The translations under genes were made by a program, and so were the position numbers. From assembly GCA_940671915.1 (NCBI GenBank), contig CALNVZ010002100.1, forward strand, positions 18,194,784-18,258,783: DNA of 64,000 bases, written 5' to 3'. The stretch is from Paracentrotus lividus (taxonomy: Eukaryota; Echinodermata; Echinoidea; Camarodonta; Echinidae). This document shows, piece after piece, positions 60,025 to 64,000 of the stretch. The notes under the pieces are model-generated. The model was not told where the DNA came from. It saw only the letters and a list, made by a program, of their open reading frames with translations, and did no database searches. How positions within the stretch are numbered: the stretch's first letter is position 1; every line of letters starts with the position of its first letter.

Positions 60025-60659
60025 CACTGTTAGAAAAAAATTAAGCAAGTTGATTAAAATCTTAAACAACTGCGTGTTAACCGGTGAATCGCACAGCGTT
60101 GTTTATAAAATTAAACAACCTGTAGTTGTTTAAAACTTTAACACTCTTGTTGTTTGAAAGTTTAAACAACCTGTTGTTTAAAAGTTTAAACAACCTGTTG
60201 TTTAATGGTTGTTTAAATATCAACAGTATTGTTTAACGCTTCTCTCCAAAACTAAAAACGCTCCAACTTTTATTTTGGTTATGGAACTTCCATGGTTAAC
60301 TCGGCCGGGTATGGAACTCACGACCTTTCGATTATAAGGCAGATGCTCTATCCACTGAGCCAACACATCTGTATACACTTATTTAATGTGCATAAGCCCT
60401 TCGCCATGATTGAAATGTTGTCCCGATTTACCTTGCTTGTAACGAGTGATGCCATTAGCTCATGACTATCACGTGACATTTGCCTCGGCCTGTTTAAACA
60501 AAACCTGTTTAATATGTCTCTAAACAGGTCTTGTTTAAGGCTATAAAACCTAGCTTTTCCAGTTTTAAACAACAATGTTTAAATATAAAGCAAGAATGTT
60601 TAACTTTTAAACCAACATTTTTTTAAACAGCGAAATTTTTAAACAGCATTCTAACAGTG
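60025..60659. mobile_element. TA-flanked foldback element carrying a tRNA-like sequence (635 bp)
   Basis: The termini CACTGTTAGAA and TTCTAACAGTG are perfect 11-bp inverted repeats with TA immediately outside both ends (60023-60024, 60660-60661). The interior is rich in GTTTAAACAAC words and their mirrors, making many nested palindromes, with a tRNA-like sequence in the middle. The TA duplication suggests a Tc1/mariner-type mobiliser. No transposase frame. Confidence 0.8.
60302..60370 (-). tRNA. tRNA-like sequence inside a mobile element (not a functional tRNA gene)
   Basis: On the minus strand the D-arm region TGGCTCAGTGGATAGAGC is intact. The anticodon arm (GCCTTATAATCGAAAGG) pairs imperfectly, and the T-arm GTGAGTTCCATACCC is degraded. 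It is closely related in its first 26 bases to the SINE at 50451. It was probably acquired when the SINE or a tRNA was captured by the element. Confidence 0.5.
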
Positions 60660-61215
60660 TAGTGACCCCAAAAATAATAATGGACCTAGGCCTACTTGTA
60701 TTTGGTTCATGATACTATTGTCTGAAACCGCATACACCACATCCCTGCCATGTTGTTTTTGTTGTTATTTTTAATAGTTTTTAAACGGGGCTTTAACCAA
60801 AATATAAACATTTACGCCAGATCAGTTGAGTTTTTCACGTCCCTCATGCCTAATACTCTTAATTGACGAAGTTATTATAACCTAACACCCCGACCAGGAA
60901 CTATTTAAATATAAAAAGTCCTTCGCTGCATTGCTTGTATCAATGGATCAATGGCTACAACAGTTCGATCATCTTTTTTCCAGAAAATTAAATTGATATG
61001 TTTTGCTCTGGCACAATCATCCCCAGGCAAAATTGTATTTCTATATACGCCCGGGAATTCCAATGTCAAGATGAAATGTATAATATTTTGTATTTTCAAA
61101 TCCGTTGTCCCTGTGTTGTCTAAATGATTGGTTAGCATAATTAATAATGACAAGGCCAAATGTATTAGAAAACTAAGTTGATATAGTTGTGTTAGAGCTT
61201 ATACTTTCTTTCCAG

Positions 61216-61247
61216 CTAACGCTGATCTTGCTGATGACTGGGAATAA
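61216..61247 (+). CDS. Weak candidate terminal exon
   Basis: The strong acceptor TTATACTTTCTTTCCAG precedes CT AAC GCT GAT CTT GCT GAT GAC TGG GAA TAA, which would add NADLADDWE-stop after a phase-1 intron. The acidic C-terminus is plausible but only 9 residues long. It could follow an exon such as 36705-36898 only over a very long intron. Confidence 0.2.
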
Positions 61248-62637
61248 TCAATCGCCAGTTAATTTTTTGTTTTCATATTGCAGGGGGGGGGGGGCGTTGT
61301 ACATTACTTTTTACGAATCCATAGAAACTTCACTCAATAAAATAATTCTCAGTAATTTCTTTCCTAATACACATTAAGAGAAAGTTTGAGAAACAATTAG
61401 TTTCCACACACAAAGAAAGTTATTACAAAAAGACCCGAACTCTCTTCAGCTATTCATTTTCCATGATCGCATCCAATGGTGTGCGTTCCACAGCCTGTGT
61501 TGGGTGGCTGGTGATTTTTTTTTTCTCCCTCTGACAATTATATAGAAGGAAAGAAAATATTGGGCAGTTGCAAAGTCCAGAAATTTTTTTCCGTTTAGAC
61601 CTTGATGGAGCAATTAGAGTGCTCCACCTTGCTTATGCGTCCCGGAAAATGTGTCTATCTGCGTCTACTGCGAGATTCGACGCAGACCGATGTATGATCG
61701 GCTTGCGACCAGCTGTGATAATGACACACTCTAAAGTAAAAGAAATACTCACATTTCCCACAATAGAAAATAAAAGCAATTACTAAAAAAAAAAAGCTGC
61801 CTCTAACTCTCTTCTGATCAACTATTCATTATAGCCTACCCGAGGTATCAATTCAAGTAAACCACAACCCTAAATTACTTTTGCGAATACAATGTCGCAA
61901 AAGAATTGATTGGTAAGTGAACGGGGAATTATTTCCTTTTTTTTTTTATATTAAAAATAAAGGATTAATAAAAAGGTTTGTTTTCAGATTCAACATTCCG
62001 AAAGTAGAAATGAAAGTAAAACAATAAAAATATTTACATGGAATATTACGAGACATTTTGAGCACATTTTGATGATAATAACATCGGCTGCCTTGAGTAT
62101 TACAAAGAGGAGTTTAACATTCTATTTGTTTTTCTTCTTTTTCAAATCAGATTTTATGTACCCGGTCACCTGGTGGAGGGAGTAATAAAATAAAAGACGA
62201 TTCGGAGAACTTTTAAGTAGGTCCTAATATACTTCAAGCAAAAATATAATACTTTTGCAAACTTTCAATGCATCTTAACCTATATACATCGTTTATTGGC
62301 ATGTGAGGAAATAATGATTTAATTCTCATCTGCTACCCTTTGCGGCGGTCATCCGGGTACTTTCGTTTAAAGGTCATGACAACAATGAGGCTCCTCTAGT
62401 ATCCGACGAAAACCTTGCGATTCTCGCATGATGTTGACTCGCTCGACTGGGGCATTGAACCGGTGGCTTGAGACTGTCGGCCTGCAGCTGGAGGGGAAAC
62501 TTGTTTTAATCGCTCTTTAAGCGGAAGTGACGTCAATCCAACCTTATACCCAATGCCTATTGAGTGACGTGTAACATTATTGATTACCCACTGAACATGA
62601 ATGTTAATAATAACAATATCCAAGAAAATTGGCAGAC

Positions 62638-62682
62638 GGCGCCCCCTCTATTTCAATATCCTAGATCCGCGCCTATTGTATA
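62638..62682 (-). repeat. Terminal fragment of a GGATCCAGG-type repeat
   Basis: The reverse complement reads AGGCGCGGATCTAGGATATT then AGAGGGGGCGCC, matching 7331-7375 and the edge at 27457-27470. Confidence 0.45.
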
Positions 62683-63222
62683 GAGCATGCTTATCCATGA
62701 TATAGTTCAGTCCAATTACACATTCAATACAGTTTCTAAATCACTGCCATTCCACCTATTTCCAACTTATTATGTATATATTTTTCAATTCAATTCAATA
62801 TTTGTGTTTAATCTCTCCGCAATTTCCTTTCTTTCTTTATTGAACCATCATTTAAGCCAGGAATTTTGTCAAACAATATCCACTTTATGCATCATGATTA
62901 TGTTGATCGAGGATTCTAGTGCATGCGAGATGTGTAACAAAATGATTGCAGTCATTAAACTACAATTATAATGAAATTCGTATCATATAAATTTAGACGA
63001 TTAAAGCGATGCCATATTTGGAATTCCATTAACATCACGTATATATATCAGTAATAATCACATTAAAGCGTAGAATGATATAGACAATGTAAACCAAAGA
63101 TGTTTTTTGATTGAATTTTAATTGCGTTGGCGGAGTAACGTCACAAACTTAGGGTTCAATACTCCAAAAATCCGTAAAAGAAACAAACGGCAGAAGCTGC
63201 TTTTGTATTCTCTATTATCGAT

Positions 63223-63228
<6 letters not shown>

Positions 63229-63307
<79 letters not shown>
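63229..63307. repeat. (TA)n microsatellite, ~79 bp
   Basis: Pure TA repeat. The tyrosine/isoleucine open frames over it are artefacts. Confidence 0.95.
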
Positions 63308-63310
<3 letters not shown>

Positions 63311-63371
63311 TGCGATGACTCAACTTTTTTGGACATGACACGTTTGCAGAGATATATGTGTTATGATAAAA

Positions 63372-63827
63372 TCTAGACAAGACTGGACTTGCTGGACTTT
63401 GAATCTTTAATCAAGCTTCGGCTTATGCCTTCTCAGATCTCTGAACAGAAATCATAACAACAAGAACAACAAATAATACAAATAAATCATACAAACAAAT
63501 CAGGCACAACATCTATCTTATAAATGTATAAAAAAGTGAAAGAAAATAAATAATATGTACAAGTATTTGTTTACCTTATCAGGGCCGTGCGAGAGTTGTT
63601 ACGTGTTGTACTACGTGTTTGACTTGTACATATTTTTAATTCCTTTACTTTGTTTATACATTATTAAGATAAAGATGTTGGTGCTGATTTTGTTAGTATG
63701 ATCTACTTTATTTATTATGTTTTTGTTCTTGTTTGTTATGATTTTCATGTCATAGAATCCTGTGAAAGAGGCATAAGCCGAAGCTTGATTAAATTCAAAA
63801 TCCAGCAACGCCAGCTTGTCCTAGACT
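63372..63827. mobile_element. Foldback element with ~60-bp arms (456 bp)
   Basis: The left arm (63372-63440) includes TCTAGACAAGACTGG, TTTAATCAAGCTTCGGCTTA and TGCC. The right arm (63762-63827) is its reverse complement, GGCATAAGCCGAAGCTTGAT, then CCAGCTTGTCCTAGAC. The AT-rich loop is about 320 bp. No target duplication could be read. A (CA)n tract follows at 63838-63868. Confidence 0.75.
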
Positions 63828-63837
63828 TTTTATTCAT

Positions 63838-63868
63838 ACACACACACACAAGCACACACACACACACG
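63838..63868. repeat. CA microsatellite
   Basis: Interrupted (CA)n of about 30 bp followed by a short (TA)n. Confidence 0.85.
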
Positions 63869-64000
63869 TATATTATATATATATAAATTTGACTTATAGA
63901 GCACTATAATCTATAAGAACAAGCACTTTTATATTTGTCATTCGGTTTCGGCTTTGCCCGCACATAATATGTGCACATTCTCCACTCTGGGGAGGCATTC

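Larger units (their letters stand above)
60662..63228. other. AT-rich with fragments only
   Basis: A GACGCA-like repeat remnant lies at about 61615-61737 and a G homopolymer at about 61284-61294. A minus-strand frame at 62396-62623 contains NAPVERV in an alternative frame, which faintly recalls a hAT C-terminus but is too short to call. The candidate exon at 61216 is separate. Confidence 0.45.

Noticed and set aside
62396-62623. Frame with NAPVERV resembling a hAT C-terminal motif
   Set aside because: Only a few residues match and the rest of the hAT dimerisation domain is absent.

Overview
This is a eukaryotic genomic window of low GC content. It is dominated by transposon debris, hairpin-forming (foldback) elements and microsatellites. 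The only long, recognisable protein-coding match is a decayed hAT-type transposase. The frequent TAGGCCTATA-like words, tRNA-derived SINE sequence, TTAGGG-type interstitial motifs and many short inverted-repeat elements suggest a marine invertebrate deuterostome. A sea urchin or relative is my best guess; this is an inference, not an identification. One run of exactly 100 N (21215-21314) is a scaffold gap.

Layout. (a) 0.1-4.3 kb: three tandem copies of a roughly 1.3-1.47 kb unit, the first two apparently swollen by scattered small insertions, followed by three copies of a 57-bp repeat. (b) 7.9-9.96 kb, minus strand: a frameshifted hAT/ZMYM1-like transposase (TTF zinc finger, DUF4371, hAT dimerisation domain). 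(c) 12.2-14.1 kb: two ~840-bp copies of one terminal-inverted-repeat element in opposite orientation, flanking a ~200-bp derivative. (d) 14-31 kb: AT-rich sequence with several foldback elements and candidate exons of a plus-strand gene (16613-16695, then 25029-25057 with a stop codon) plus a minus-strand micro-exon (25751-25791). (e) 31.3-31.6 kb: a possible divergent promoter. (f) 33.4-37 kb: a hAT-like foldback element, then phase-compatible plus-strand exon candidates. (g) 37-64 kb: mostly AT-rich intronic or intergenic sequence with more miniature elements, a SINE, dinucleotide repeats and a few weak exon candidates.

No complete host gene is visible. All gene calls are single exons inferred from splice sites plus open reading frame, so protein identity is unknown and confidence is modest. 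The best-supported discoveries are structural. Several element families with different interiors share a GGCC-GTC-CAC terminal signature and a flanking TAA, and at least two of them also share a palindromic core. They look like one radiation of non-autonomous elements, possibly PIF/Harbinger-like.
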